From Streptomyces sp. WAC05374 (lineage in GTDB: Bacteria > Actinomycetota > Actinomycetes > Streptomycetales > Streptomycetaceae), in contig NZ_SMNQ01000012.1 of assembly GCF_004353505.1 (NCBI RefSeq), positions 148,967 through 212,966 of the forward strand: DNA of 64,000 nt. Direction: 5' to 3'. The notes under the pieces were generated by a model. It made no database searches. It saw only the letters and a program-made list of their open reading frames with translations, and was not told the origin of the DNA. The position numbers were made by a program, and so were the translations under genes. Of the stretch, positions 37,754-45,976 are shown piece by piece (position 1 is the stretch's first letter; each line of letters opens with the position of its first letter).

Positions 37754-39169
37754 TCAGTCGCGGTCCGCGAGGCGGGCCAGGATCCTCGGGCCGAGGTCGG
37801 TGACGTCCCCGGCGCCCATGGTGAGAACGAGATCGCCGGGCTTGGCCATTCCCGCGACGACGTCCGGCACGGTGTCCTTGTCGGACACGGCGGTGACGTC
37901 GGCGCCGGCGGCGCGGGCCGCGTCGATGATCAGGGCGCTGGTGATCCCGGGGATCGGGTCCTCGCGGGCCGGGTAGATCTCGAGGACGGCCGAGGCGTCG
38001 GCGAGGGTGAGGGCCTGGCCCATCTCCTTGCCGAGCTCCTGGGTGCGGGAGAACAGGTGCGGCTGGAAGACGACGAGGAGGCGGCGCTCGGAGCCGGCGG
38101 CGGAGCGCATGGCCTCGAGGTCGGCGGTCATCTCGGTGGGGTGGTGGGCGTACGAGTCGATGACCTGGACGCCGGCGGCCTCGCCCTTGAGCTGGAGGCG
38201 GCGGCCGACGCCGGTGTAGGCGGTGAGGGCCTGGGCCAGGGCGGCGGGGTCGATGCCGACGCGGGCGCCGGCGGCGAGGGCGGCGGCGGCGTTGTGGGCG
38301 TAGTGGCGGCCGGGCACGGAGACGGTGAAGGTGTGCTCGGTGCCGTCGAGGGCGACGGTGACCTCGCTGGTCATGCCCCGGGGCGTGATGGCGAGGATCC
38401 GGGCGTCGGAGTCGGCGGACTCGCCGACGCGGATGATCGTCAGGTCGTCGCGGCCCGCGACCCGGCGGGCGAGCTCGCGGGCGCCGGCGTGCTCGCCGAC
38501 GACGAGGGTGCCGCCGGGGCGGATCTTGGCGACGAACGCCTCGAAGGACTCGTAGATCTCGTCCATCGACGCGTAGTTGGCGTGGTGGTCCAGCTCGACG
38601 TTGAGGACGATCGCGACCTCGGGGTCGTACTTCTGGAAGCTGCGGTCGCTCTCGTCGGCCTCGGCGACGAAGATCTCGCCGTCGCCGTGCAGGGCGTTGG
38701 TGCCGGGCCCGGCGAGGTCGCCGCCGATGGCGTACGACGGGGCGAGGCCCAGTTCGGTGAGGGCGACGGCGAGCATGGAGGTCGTGGTCGTCTTGCCGTG
38801 GGTGCCGGCGACGGCGATCGCGCGCAGCCCGGTCATCAGGGCGGCCAGCGCGTCGGAGCGGTGGACGACCGGGATGCCCAGCTCGGTGGCGCGGGCCAGC
38901 TCGGGGTTGTCGGCGCGGATGGCGCTGGAGACGACGACGGCGGTGGTGTCGTCCGCGAGGTGGACGGCGGCGTGCCCGATGTGGACGGTCGCGCCGAGGG
39001 CCCGCAGGGACGCGGCGGTCTCGGACTCGCGCGCGTCGCTGCCGGCGACCAGGGCCCCGCGCTGGGCGAGGATCTTGGCGATGCCCGACATTCCGGCGCC
39101 GCCGATGCCGATGAAGTGCGGCCGTTCCATGGCGGCGGGAATCATGGCGGCGGGAATGGCGGGTGCCAT
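37754..39169 (-). CDS. murC: UDP-N-acetylmuramate-L-alanine ligase
   Basis: 471 aa starting MAPAIPAAM, then MERPHFIGIGGAGMSGIAKIL, the N-terminal nucleotide-binding domain. The central ATP loop is GTHGKTTTTSML, and DSYAHHPTEMTADLEAMR belongs to the C-terminal domain. It adds L-Ala to UDP-MurNAc in peptidoglycan synthesis. A GGGGAGAG site supports ATG 39169; internal Met residues could also serve. This Mur gene is away from the dcw cluster, as is usual in Streptomyces (from memory). Confidence 0.94.
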   Translation of the reverse strand: MAPAIPAAMIPAAMERPHFIGIGGAGMSGIAKILAQRGALVAGSDARESETAASLRALGATVHIGHAAVHLADDTTAVVVSSAIRADNPELARATELGIPVVHRSDALAALMTGLRAIAVAGTHGKTTTTSMLAVALTELGLAPSYAIGGDLAGPGTNALHGDGEIFVAEADESDRSFQKYDPEVAIVLNVELDHHANYASMDEIYESFEAFVAKIRPGGTLVVGEHAGARELARRVAGRDDLTIIRVGESADSDARILAITPRGMTSEVTVALDGTEHTFTVSVPGRHYAHNAAAALAAGARVGIDPAALAQALTAYTGVGRRLQLKGEAAGVQVIDSYAHHPTEMTADLEAMRSAAGSERRLLVVFQPHLFSRTQELGKEMGQALTLADASAVLEIYPAREDPIPGITSALIIDAARAAGADVTAVSDKDTVPDVVAGMAKPGDLVLTMGAGDVTDLGPRILARLADRD

Positions 39170-39212
39170 GCGTGTCTCTCCCCGGGGTGCGACGTACGTG
39201 AGGGGCCCCAGC

Positions 39213-39695
39213 CTATGCGGTGTCGGGCTCGTCGTTGTGCGCGAAGAGCTTGAGCACGGGTACGCCGACCTTGTGGCGGGCGCGGGAGGCCCAGTCGCGG
39301 TGGAAGAACTCCTCGACGTAGTGGGGCTTGGTCAGCACGATCACCTCGTCGGCGCCGGACTCGTCCACGACCGCCTTGAGCTTGTCCAGCGGGTGGTCCT
39401 CGACGACCTGGCCGACGGCGTCGCAGCCGGCCGCGCGCAGGGCGCGCAGCGAGAGCTCCAGGCCCTGCTGGGCGGTGAGCCCGGCGGCCTCGCCCGCGTG
39501 CTCCTCGCCCTCCTTGACGGCTTCCTTCAGCTCGCCCAGGGCGACGTCGTCGATGGCCCGCAGCAGCACGACCTGGTCGCCGCGGGGCTGCATCAGGACG
39601 ATGAAGGACATCCTCTCGTCGCCGTGGAGGGTGGTGACGAACTCCACGTCCACGGACGACAGCGGCTTCTCGATCATCAGAACGCTTGTGAACAC
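39213..39695 (-). CDS. Conserved hypothetical protein, universal-stress-like
   Basis: 160 aa from GTG 39695 with an AGAAGGG site. Features seen: a beta-rich N-terminus (DVEFVTTLHGDERMSFIVLM), an acidic helix (ELKEAVKEGEEHAGEA) and a C-terminal segment GADEVIVLTKPHYVEEFFHRDWASRARHKV that resembles the end of USP-type nucleotide-binding domains. I cannot assign a function. It precedes murC in the same direction but 43 bases away. Its leader holds a hairpin at 39726-39743 (CCCCGTG/CACGGGG). Confidence 0.75.
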   Translation of the reverse strand: MFTSVLMIEKPLSSVDVEFVTTLHGDERMSFIVLMQPRGDQVVLLRAIDDVALGELKEAVKEGEEHAGEAAGLTAQQGLELSLRALRAAGCDAVGQVVEDHPLDKLKAVVDESGADEVIVLTKPHYVEEFFHRDWASRARHKVGVPVLKLFAHNDEPDTA

Positions 39696-39725
39696 CTGGG
39701 GAGCCCTTCTGCGGAAACCATCCTT

Positions 39726-39743
39726 CCCCGTGTCCGCACGGGG
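39726..39743 (-). promoter_or_regulatory. Hairpin upstream of the 39695 gene
   Basis: CCCCGTG at 39726-39732 pairs with CACGGGG at 39737-39743 across a four-base loop. A second perfect inverted repeat AGCGGAA-N7-TTCCGCT lies at 39776-39796, just past the stop of the RibD-like gene, and may be a weak terminator for it. Confidence 0.35.
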
Positions 39744-39802
39744 ACTGCGAGAGTAAGTCTGCCCACCGGAAGCTAAGCGGAACGGATTATTCCGCTAATT
39801 GG

Positions 39803-40573
39803 TCAGCTCCGGGTGTACCGGGTGAAAAGGAACCCCTCCTCCTCCAGCAGGGAGGCCAGCGCGTACCGCTCGGGCACCGCGATCACCGGCCCGCCCGAGA
39901 TCCGCTGCGCATCCCCGGCGGTCAGCAGCGGCGACACCGTCAGGCACAGCTCGTCCAGCACCCCGGCCGCCACGAACTGCCCGAGGAGGCGCGGCCCGCC
40001 CTCGGTGAGCTGGCGCGTCAGCCCGCGCCCGGCCAGGGCCGCGAGCGCCCGCCCGGGGTCCACACCGGGTCCGTCGCCCGCGACGATCACCTCGGCGCCC
40101 GCCCGCTCGGCCTCCCGCACCCGGTCCGGCGGCGCCGCCGCGCCGGTCAGCAGCAGCGTCGGGACGAGCGGCGCGGTGAACAGCGGGGCGGAGAAGTCCA
40201 GGTTCAGCGAGGCGCTGACCACCGCGATCGCGGGCGCCGGGCCCTGGCCGGCCGCCGCCCGCCGCTCGGCGAACGCCTCACGCGCGCGTGCCGGGCGGTA
40301 CCCCTCCAGCCGTACCGTTTCGGCACCGACGATCACCACGTCGGCCAGCCCCCGCAGGGTGCCGAACACCCGCATGTCGGTGTCGGACGAGATGGGCTGG
40401 GAGCGCCCCTCGTGCTGGGCCGCCCCGTCCAGGGACGACACCATGTTGGCGCGCAGCCAGGGCGTGCCGGACGGGCGCCGCGGATAGGCGTAGGCGTCGG
40501 CCAGCTCGTCGAGGGACCATTCCCGGTCCTCGGTCGGGCGTGTCTGGTCGGTCACAGGGAACAGGCGTCGCAT
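39803..40573 (-). CDS. Pyrimidine reductase family protein (RibD C-terminal domain)
   Basis: 256 aa starting MRRLFPVTDQTRPTEDREW. The RibD reductase fold reads RANMVSSLDGAAQHEGRSQPIS, ADVVIVGAETVRLEGY and LTEGGPRLLGQFVAAGVLDELCL. It resembles the reductase acting on 5-amino-6-ribosylamino-uracil, but the deaminase half is absent and no riboflavin gene is near, so it may act on another substrate. The 55-residue upstream extension has no support. A CAGACT box seven bases before the ATG suggests leaderless transcription. Confidence 0.85.
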   Translation of the reverse strand: MRRLFPVTDQTRPTEDREWSLDELADAYAYPRRPSGTPWLRANMVSSLDGAAQHEGRSQPISSDTDMRVFGTLRGLADVVIVGAETVRLEGYRPARAREAFAERRAAAGQGPAPAIAVVSASLNLDFSAPLFTAPLVPTLLLTGAAAPPDRVREAERAGAEVIVAGDGPGVDPGRALAALAGRGLTRQLTEGGPRLLGQFVAAGVLDELCLTVSPLLTAGDAQRISGGPVIAVPERYALASLLEEEGFLFTRYTRS

Positions 40574-40580
40574 GCCGTGC

Positions 40581-40602
40581 AGTCTGACATGGCGATTAGA
40601 GT
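40581..40602. promoter_or_regulatory. Divergent overlapping leaderless promoters (RibD-like / zapE)
   Basis: Only 37 bases separate the two start codons. The minus-strand -10 CAGACT (AGTCTG on the plus strand, 40581-40586) is seven bases from ATG 40573. The plus-strand -10 TAGAGT (40597-40602) is eight bases from GTG 40611. Each -35 region must lie over or beside the other gene's start. Confidence 0.55.
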
Positions 40603-40610
40603 GAGTAACT

Positions 40611-41681
40611 GTGTCGACCCGTGCCATCACCGAAGCGGCCCCGCTGTCCCTGTGCGCCCGCGAGCCGCACGTCCCGGCAGACCGTCTGGTCGCCGAGATG
40701 GTGCCGCCGCCGCGCTTCGACGCGGTGCGCTTCGACACCTACATCCCGGACCCGAACCAGCCGAGCCAGTCCGAGGCGGTGACGGTCCTGAGCTCCTTCG
40801 CGGCCGGGCTCGGCGGCGCGCACGCGACCGGGGCCGGGCGGCGCCGCTGGTTCCAGAAGAAGCCCGCCGCGCCCACCGGACCGCGCGGGGTCTACCTGGA
40901 CGGCGGGTACGGCGTCGGCAAGACCCACCTGCTGGCCTCCCTGTGGCACGCCACGCCCGCCGAGCCGTCCCTCAAGGCGTTCGGCACGTTCGTGGAGCTG
41001 ACCAACCTGGTCGGGGCGCTCGGGTTCCAGCAGACGGTGGCGACCCTCAGCGGGCACCGTCTGCTGTGCATCGACGAATTCGAGCTGGACGACCCGGGCG
41101 ACACCGTCCTGGTGTCGACGCTGCTCGGCAAGCTGGTCGACGCCGGGGTGGCCCTGGCCGCCACGTCCAACACCCTGCCCGGCAAGCTGGGCGAGGGCCG
41201 GTTCGCCGCCGCGGACTTCCTCCGCGAGATCCAGGGCCTGTCCGCCCACTTCCGGCCGCTGCGCATCGACGGCGAGGACTACCGGCACCGCGGTCTGCCC
41301 GAGGCCCCGGCGCCGTTCACGGACGAGCAGGTCACCAGGGCGGCGCACGCCACGCCGGGCGCGTCGCTCGACGACTTCCCGCACCTGCTGGAGCACCTGG
41401 CCCGGGTCCACCCGAGCCGGTACGGCGCGCTGACGGACGACCTCCGGGCGGTCTGCCTCACGGACGTGCGGCCCGTGCCCGACCAGTCGACCGCGCTGCG
41501 TCTGGTGGTGCTGGCGGACCGGCTGTACGACCGGGAGGTGCCGGTCCTCGCCTCGGGGCTGCCGTTCGACAAGCTGTTCAGTGACGAGATGCTGAACGGC
41601 GGGTACCGGAAGAAGTACTTCCGGGCGATCTCGCGGCTCACCGCGCTGGCGCGCGACGCGAAGGGGCTGGTCGAGCAGTAG
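40611..41681 (+). CDS. zapE: AFG1-type ATPase (ZapE-like)
   Basis: 356 aa from GTG 40611. P-loop LDGGYGVGKTHLL is at about 96-108 and Walker B reads CIDEFELDDPGDT. An SNTLPGKLGEGRFAAADF segment with RFxAxxF sensor character and the C-terminal GLPFDKLFSDEMLNGGYRKKYFRAISRL motif are typical of AFG1/ZapE. ZapE in E. coli interacts with the division machinery; whether this one does is an inference from family. No ribosome site: leaderless. Confidence 0.9.
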   Translation: MSTRAITEAAPLSLCAREPHVPADRLVAEMVPPPRFDAVRFDTYIPDPNQPSQSEAVTVLSSFAAGLGGAHATGAGRRRWFQKKPAAPTGPRGVYLDGGYGVGKTHLLASLWHATPAEPSLKAFGTFVELTNLVGALGFQQTVATLSGHRLLCIDEFELDDPGDTVLVSTLLGKLVDAGVALAATSNTLPGKLGEGRFAAADFLREIQGLSAHFRPLRIDGEDYRHRGLPEAPAPFTDEQVTRAAHATPGASLDDFPHLLEHLARVHPSRYGALTDDLRAVCLTDVRPVPDQSTALRLVVLADRLYDREVPVLASGLPFDKLFSDEMLNGGYRKKYFRAISRLTALARDAKGLVEQ

Positions 41682-41734
41682 GTTTGGGTGGCATAACCCA
41701 TTTGGGGTCGTACATCGTCCGAAGGGAATTCGGC

Positions 41735-42160
41735 ATGGCCACCACGCGTCACGCGCACACCGTTTGGGAAGGCAACCTCACCGAGGGGTCGGGCACCGTG
41801 TCCCTCGACTCCTCCGGGATCGGCCAGTACCCCGTCTCCTGGCCCGCCCGCGCCGAGGAGCCGAACGGCATGACCAGCCCGGAGGAGCTGATCGCGGCCG
41901 CCCATTCGAGCTGCTTCTCGATGTTCCTGTCCGGTGCCCTCACCAAGGCCGGCAACCCCCCGGCCCGGCTGACCACCAAGGCCGACGTGACCTTCCAGCC
42001 CGGCAAGGGCATCACCGGCATCCACATCACCGTCGACGGCGAGGTCCCGGGCCTGGACGAGGCGGGCTTCGCCAAGGCGGCCGAGGAGGCCAAGGCGGGC
42101 TGCCCGGTCAGCCAGGCGCTCTCCGGCACCGAGATCACCCTCACCGCCCGTCTGGTCTGA
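41735..42160 (+). CDS. OsmC-family peroxidase
   Basis: 141 aa, ATG 41735. The two redox cysteines of OsmC/Ohr are at 60 (AAHSSCFSMFLS) and 123 (KAGCPVSQALSG), with Arg39 in PARAEEPNG. It detoxifies organic hydroperoxides. The start choice follows an AAGGGAAT site; a 17-residue extension to 41684 is unlikely. Confidence 0.93.
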   Translation: MATTRHAHTVWEGNLTEGSGTVSLDSSGIGQYPVSWPARAEEPNGMTSPEELIAAAHSSCFSMFLSGALTKAGNPPARLTTKADVTFQPGKGITGIHITVDGEVPGLDEAGFAKAAEEAKAGCPVSQALSGTEITLTARLV

Positions 42161-42198
42161 CGCCGGGCGCGACACGAGGCGACGTGGCCCGCAGTGTT

Positions 42199-42230
42199 CA
42201 CGTGTCACCACAGTGCGTGGTACACACGTG
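42199..42230. promoter_or_regulatory. Inverted repeat upstream of the PhoX-like gene
   Basis: CACGTGT-C-ACCA (42199-42210) pairs with TGGT-AC-ACACGTG (42218-42230). GTTCAC and GGTCAC words nearby resemble PHO-box half-sites (GTTCACC). It is a candidate operator but not a clear PHO box. Confidence 0.4.
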
Positions 42231-42272
42231 CGGGTCACGTCACACCTGTTCCCCACAGGGAGTTGTTGCCTC

Positions 42273-43643
42273 GTGTCCGATCGACTGCCCGCAACACGAC
42301 GTCAAGTTCTGGCCGGTACCGGTGCGTCCCTGGCCACCATCGCCTTCACCGGCGCCTTCTCCGAGCTCTTCGCCGGCACCTCCGCCGCCCTCGGCCACGC
42401 CGGCTACGGCCCGCTGATACAGGACCCGGCCGGTCTGCTGGACCTTCCCAGAGGCTTCCGGTACAAGGTCCTCTCCCGGGAGGGCGACCCCCTCCGCTCC
42501 GGTGAGGGCACGGTCCCCGGCAACCACGACGGCATGGGCGCCTTCGCCGGCCGCCGCGGCCGCGTCCACCTCGTCCGCAACCACGAGAACCGCGCCTCCG
42601 CCCCCCTCGGCGTCCCCACGGTCCGGGGCCTGACCTACGACCCGGCGGCGAAGGGCGGCTGCACGGCGCTGGAACTGGACGGCCGCCACCACGTGCTCGG
42701 CGAGCGCGTCGCCATCGCGGGCACCGCCGTCAACTGCTCGGGCGGGCTGACCCCGTGGGGCACCTGGCTCACCTGCGAGGAGACGGAGGACAGGGCCGGG
42801 ACCAACGGCTACACCAAGGACCACGGCTTCGTCTTCGAGGTCCACCCCGCCGACCCGCTGCGCACCGGAGCGGTGCCGCTGACCGCGATGGGCCGCTTCC
42901 AGCACGAGGCCGTGGCGGTCGACCCGTACACCGGGATCGTGTACGAGACCGAGGACGCCTTCCAGCGGCCGTTCGGCCTCTTCTACCGCTTCCTGCCCAA
43001 CCGGCCGCTCGCCGGCACCGGTTCGCTGCGCGCGGGCGGGGCGCTGGAGGCCATGCGGGTGCCGGGCGTGCCGGACCTGTCGGCCATCCAGGAGGCGGGC
43101 GCGGCGTTCGACGGCGTCGAGTGGGTGCCCGTGCCCGACAGCCAGGCGCGGCAGACGCCGATCCGGCTCCAGGACTTCGGCCCCCGGGGCATCACCCACG
43201 CCCAGAAGCTGGAGGGGTGCTACTGGGGCGGGCGCTCGGTCTACTTCGTCTCCAGCTACGCCCGCGCCGCCGAGGGGTCGGCCGGCGACCACTACGGCCA
43301 GGTGTGGAAGTACGAGCCGCACCGGCGACGGCTCACGCTGGTCATCGTGTTCGGGCCCAGCAGCGACGTCCGGCTGCCGGGCGAGTCACCCGACAACATC
43401 TGCCTGGCGCCCGGCGGCGGGCTGATGGTGTGCGAGGACGGCAACGGGGCGCAGCACGTGTACGGGCTGACCCGGCGGGGCGAGGTGTACGCGATGGCGC
43501 GCGGCGCGCAGAACATCGGTACGCCGCAGGAGCCGGAGTGGGGCGAGTTCGCCGGTGTCGCGTTCTCCCCGGACGGCGGGACGATGTACGTCAACTGCTA
43601 CCGGCCGGGCACCACGTTCGCGGTGACCGGGCCGTGGCGCTGA
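42273..43643 (+). CDS. PhoX-like alkaline phosphatase (DUF839), Tat-exported
   Basis: 456 aa from GTG 42273 with an AGGGAG site; the longer frame from 42213 lacks one. N-terminus MSDRLPATRRQVLAGTGASL has a twin-arginine signal. The body fits the PhoX family: GDPLRSGEGTVPGNHDGMGAF, LVRNHENR, NCSGGLTPWGTWLTCEET, RFQHEAVAVDP, SPDNICLAPGGGLMVCEDG. PhoX enzymes are Ca/Fe-dependent secreted phosphatases that release phosphate from esters. A hairpin ends the transcript at 43676-43704. Confidence 0.9.
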   Translation: MSDRLPATRRQVLAGTGASLATIAFTGAFSELFAGTSAALGHAGYGPLIQDPAGLLDLPRGFRYKVLSREGDPLRSGEGTVPGNHDGMGAFAGRRGRVHLVRNHENRASAPLGVPTVRGLTYDPAAKGGCTALELDGRHHVLGERVAIAGTAVNCSGGLTPWGTWLTCEETEDRAGTNGYTKDHGFVFEVHPADPLRTGAVPLTAMGRFQHEAVAVDPYTGIVYETEDAFQRPFGLFYRFLPNRPLAGTGSLRAGGALEAMRVPGVPDLSAIQEAGAAFDGVEWVPVPDSQARQTPIRLQDFGPRGITHAQKLEGCYWGGRSVYFVSSYARAAEGSAGDHYGQVWKYEPHRRRLTLVIVFGPSSDVRLPGESPDNICLAPGGGLMVCEDGNGAQHVYGLTRRGEVYAMARGAQNIGTPQEPEWGEFAGVAFSPDGGTMYVNCYRPGTTFAVTGPWR

Positions 43644-43675
43644 GGTGAGCCGTGGGCGGCGGCGCGTCCGGCGCG

Positions 43676-43704
43676 GGCCGCCGCCCGGTGGTGGTGCGGC
43701 GGCC
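43676..43704. terminator. Hairpin between the PhoX-like and P450 genes
   Basis: GGCCGCCGC (43676-43684) pairs with GCGGCGGCC (43696-43704) and is followed by TTT on the plus strand. The genes converge here. Confidence 0.7.
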
Positions 43705-43706
43705 TT

Positions 43707-44930
43707 TCACCAGGTGACGGGCAGCGCCCGCGGGCCGCGGATCAGGGTGCCGCGCCGCCAGGGGACCTGCTCGGGCGGGACCGCGAGGCGCAGGTCCGGC
43801 AGGCGGTCCAGCAGGGTGTCGATCAGCAGCTCGGTCTGCATGCGCGCGAGCAGTGCGCCCATGCAGTGGTGCGGTCCGTGCCCGAAGGCGACGTGCGGGT
43901 TGGGGGTGCGGTCGACGTCGATCCGCTCCGGATCGGGGAAGACACCGGGGTCGCGGTTGGCGGCGAGGTAGGAGACGTAGACGGCGTCCCCCGCGCTGAT
44001 CCGCACCCCGTGCAGGTCCACGTCCTCCTGGGCGATCCGGGCCAGGCCGACGGAGCTGCGGTGCGGGATGTGGCGCAGCAGTTCGTCGATGGCGCGGGGG
44101 CGGACGGCCGGGTCGGTGCGGAGCCGTTCGAGGAGCCGGGGGCGGGTCAGCAGGAGGAAGAGCATCTGGCCGGTGTTGGCGGTGACGGCCTCCCCGCCGA
44201 TCTGGAGCGGGCCCGCGAGCCCGATGGCCTCCTCCTCGCTGATGTCGCCCCGCCCGACCGCGGCGCCGAGCAGGGAGATGACGTCCTCCTCGGTGCTGCC
44301 GTAGCGCGACCGGATCGTCCGGGTGAACCAGCCGTACATGCCGTCCTTGGCCTCGGCGGTGGCGGCGGCGTCGCCCTCCGGGGAGACGATGCGCCGGGTC
44401 CAGGCCCGCATCGCCTCGCGGTCGGCGGCGGGCACGCCCATGACGTCGCAGATCACGGAGAGGGGGAACGGCTCCAGGACGCGCTCGGTGAGGTCCGCCG
44501 GCGGCCCGTCGGCGAGCAGGGCGTCCACCATCTCGTCCAGGGTGTCCCGGGCGAGGACCCGCAGCCGTTCCACGCCGCGCCGGGTGAAGGCCGGGGCGAC
44601 CGCGCCGCGCAGCCGGTTGTGGTCGGGCTGGTCGGCGAAGGCGAGCGATCCCCGGCGGGGCTGGAAGTGTGCCGCGACCCGGGTGACCTGGCGGCCGGTG
44701 ATCGGCGCACGGGTGAAGCGCGGGTCGTTGGTGACCATCCTGACGTCGTCGTAGCGGGTCACCAGCCAGGCCCAGCCCTCGCCGTGGGGAAGCTGGATGC
44801 GGCTGATCGGCCCTTCGCGCATCAGTTCCGCGAGCACGGGGTCGAAGTCCGTGCCGGTGATGTCCAGGGCGGGCCAGTGCCGCACGGGCGGCGGACCCAG
44901 GAGGGGCCGTATCGCGGTGTCCTCGGTCAT
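43707..44930 (-). CDS. Cytochrome P450
   Basis: 407 aa starting MTEDTAIRPLLGPPPVRHWP behind AAGGGA. Heme-binding loop FGHGPHHCMG places the thiolate Cys at 356. The K-helix ExxR is ELLR (DELLRHIPHR). The I-helix oxygen-activating segment reads GGEAVT instead of the common AGHETT. Soluble bacterial class I P450 that needs ferredoxin partners, none of which is adjacent. Substrate unknown. The frame extends upstream to 45476 but that part overlaps the divergent deacetylase gene and is spurious. Confidence 0.93.
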   Translation of the reverse strand: MTEDTAIRPLLGPPPVRHWPALDITGTDFDPVLAELMREGPISRIQLPHGEGWAWLVTRYDDVRMVTNDPRFTRAPITGRQVTRVAAHFQPRRGSLAFADQPDHNRLRGAVAPAFTRRGVERLRVLARDTLDEMVDALLADGPPADLTERVLEPFPLSVICDVMGVPAADREAMRAWTRRIVSPEGDAAATAEAKDGMYGWFTRTIRSRYGSTEEDVISLLGAAVGRGDISEEEAIGLAGPLQIGGEAVTANTGQMLFLLLTRPRLLERLRTDPAVRPRAIDELLRHIPHRSSVGLARIAQEDVDLHGVRISAGDAVYVSYLAANRDPGVFPDPERIDVDRTPNPHVAFGHGPHHCMGALLARMQTELLIDTLLDRLPDLRLAVPPEQVPWRRGTLIRGPRALPVTW

Positions 44931-45060
44931 GCGTCCGTCCGTCCCTTCGGGGTGGGGTTCCCCTCCACGATCACCCGCTCGGGGTGAGACCTCGCGCTGG
45001 ACTACTCCGGACGGAAGCGGCACGCACACCACCCGCACGATGATCATATATTTTCCGCTT

Positions 45061-45909
45061 GTGACTACTCTTGTGCGGAATCTGTCGCTCTTGGCTGCTT
45101 TGTGCACCGTTCTCGTGGGCTGCGGCAGCGCCCCGGTCACCCGCCCCGCGACACCCGGACGGCCGTCCGCCGCGGCGAGCCCCTCCCCCGCCGGGGTGCC
45201 TCCCACCATGGCTCCCGGCCCCGGCGGCCTCACGCCCGTGTTCGAGCGGGGGCCGGTGACGGCCGGCAGGACCGTGGCGCTCACCTTCGACGCCGACATG
45301 ACGGCCGACCAGGGCCCCAGGGCGGCGCGCGGCGAGCGGTTCGACAACCCCGCGCTGATCGACACCCTCCGGCGCCTGGAGGTCGACGCGACCGTCTTCA
45401 TGACCGGACGCTGGGCGGAGGAGTACCCCGACCAGGCCAGGGCCATCGGCAACGACCCGCGTTTCGAGCTCGCCAACCACTCCTACAGCCACCACGCCTT
45501 CAAGGCCCCCTGCTACGGGCTGCCCGCCCTGCCCCCCGCGGACATGGCGGCCGACGTCCGCCGCGCCTTCACCGCCTTCCGCGCGGCCGGGGCGCGCAAC
45601 GTCGTACCGTACTTCCGCTTCCCCGGCGGCTGTTACGACGACGGAGCGCTGCGCGCGCTGGCCGAGGCCCGGGTGACCGCCGTGCAGTGGGACGTGATCG
45701 GCGGCGACGCCTTCGCCACCGACGCGGACGCGGTCGCCGAGCAGGTCCTGGCGGGCGTACGGCCGGGCTCGCTGGTGGTGATGCACTGCACCCGCAGCGC
45801 CGCCCCCGTCACCGAGCAGGCGGTCCGCCGCATCGTCCCCGAGCTGCGCAGGCGCGGCTACCGCTTCGTCAAGGTCTCGGAGCTGATGGCGGCCGCCCGC
45901 GGCGCGTGA
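45061..45909 (+). CDS. Polysaccharide deacetylase (NodB) lipoprotein
   Basis: 282 aa from GTG 45061. The signal peptide VRNLSLLAALCTVLVGC has lipobox LVGC (Cys 21). A Pro/Ser linker precedes the NodB domain: motif 1 LTFDADM (two Asp), motif 2 HSYSHH, motif 3 RFPGG and motif 5 VVMHCT. It removes acyl groups from cell-wall or chitin-like N-acetyl sugars outside the cell. An ATG at 45040 and GTG 45073 are in frame and the start is unresolved, as none has a clear ribosome site. A TGATCATATATTTT stretch just upstream is a likely promoter. Confidence 0.88.
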   Translation: MTTLVRNLSLLAALCTVLVGCGSAPVTRPATPGRPSAAASPSPAGVPPTMAPGPGGLTPVFERGPVTAGRTVALTFDADMTADQGPRAARGERFDNPALIDTLRRLEVDATVFMTGRWAEEYPDQARAIGNDPRFELANHSYSHHAFKAPCYGLPALPPADMAADVRRAFTAFRAAGARNVVPYFRFPGGCYDDGALRALAEARVTAVQWDVIGGDAFATDADAVAEQVLAGVRPGSLVVMHCTRSAAPVTEQAVRRIVPELRRRGYRFVKVSELMAAARGA

Positions 45910-45976
45910 ACCGCCTTGCCTTGCAGTGCACTCCAGCCCGTAACGTCACGCGTACGACCTGACGAGGGGACACACC

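Noticed and set aside
40884..40940. Possible replication initiator-like AAA protein at zapE
   Set aside because: The AFG1/ZapE C-terminal motif and length settle the family; no origin repeats (DnaA boxes) are near.
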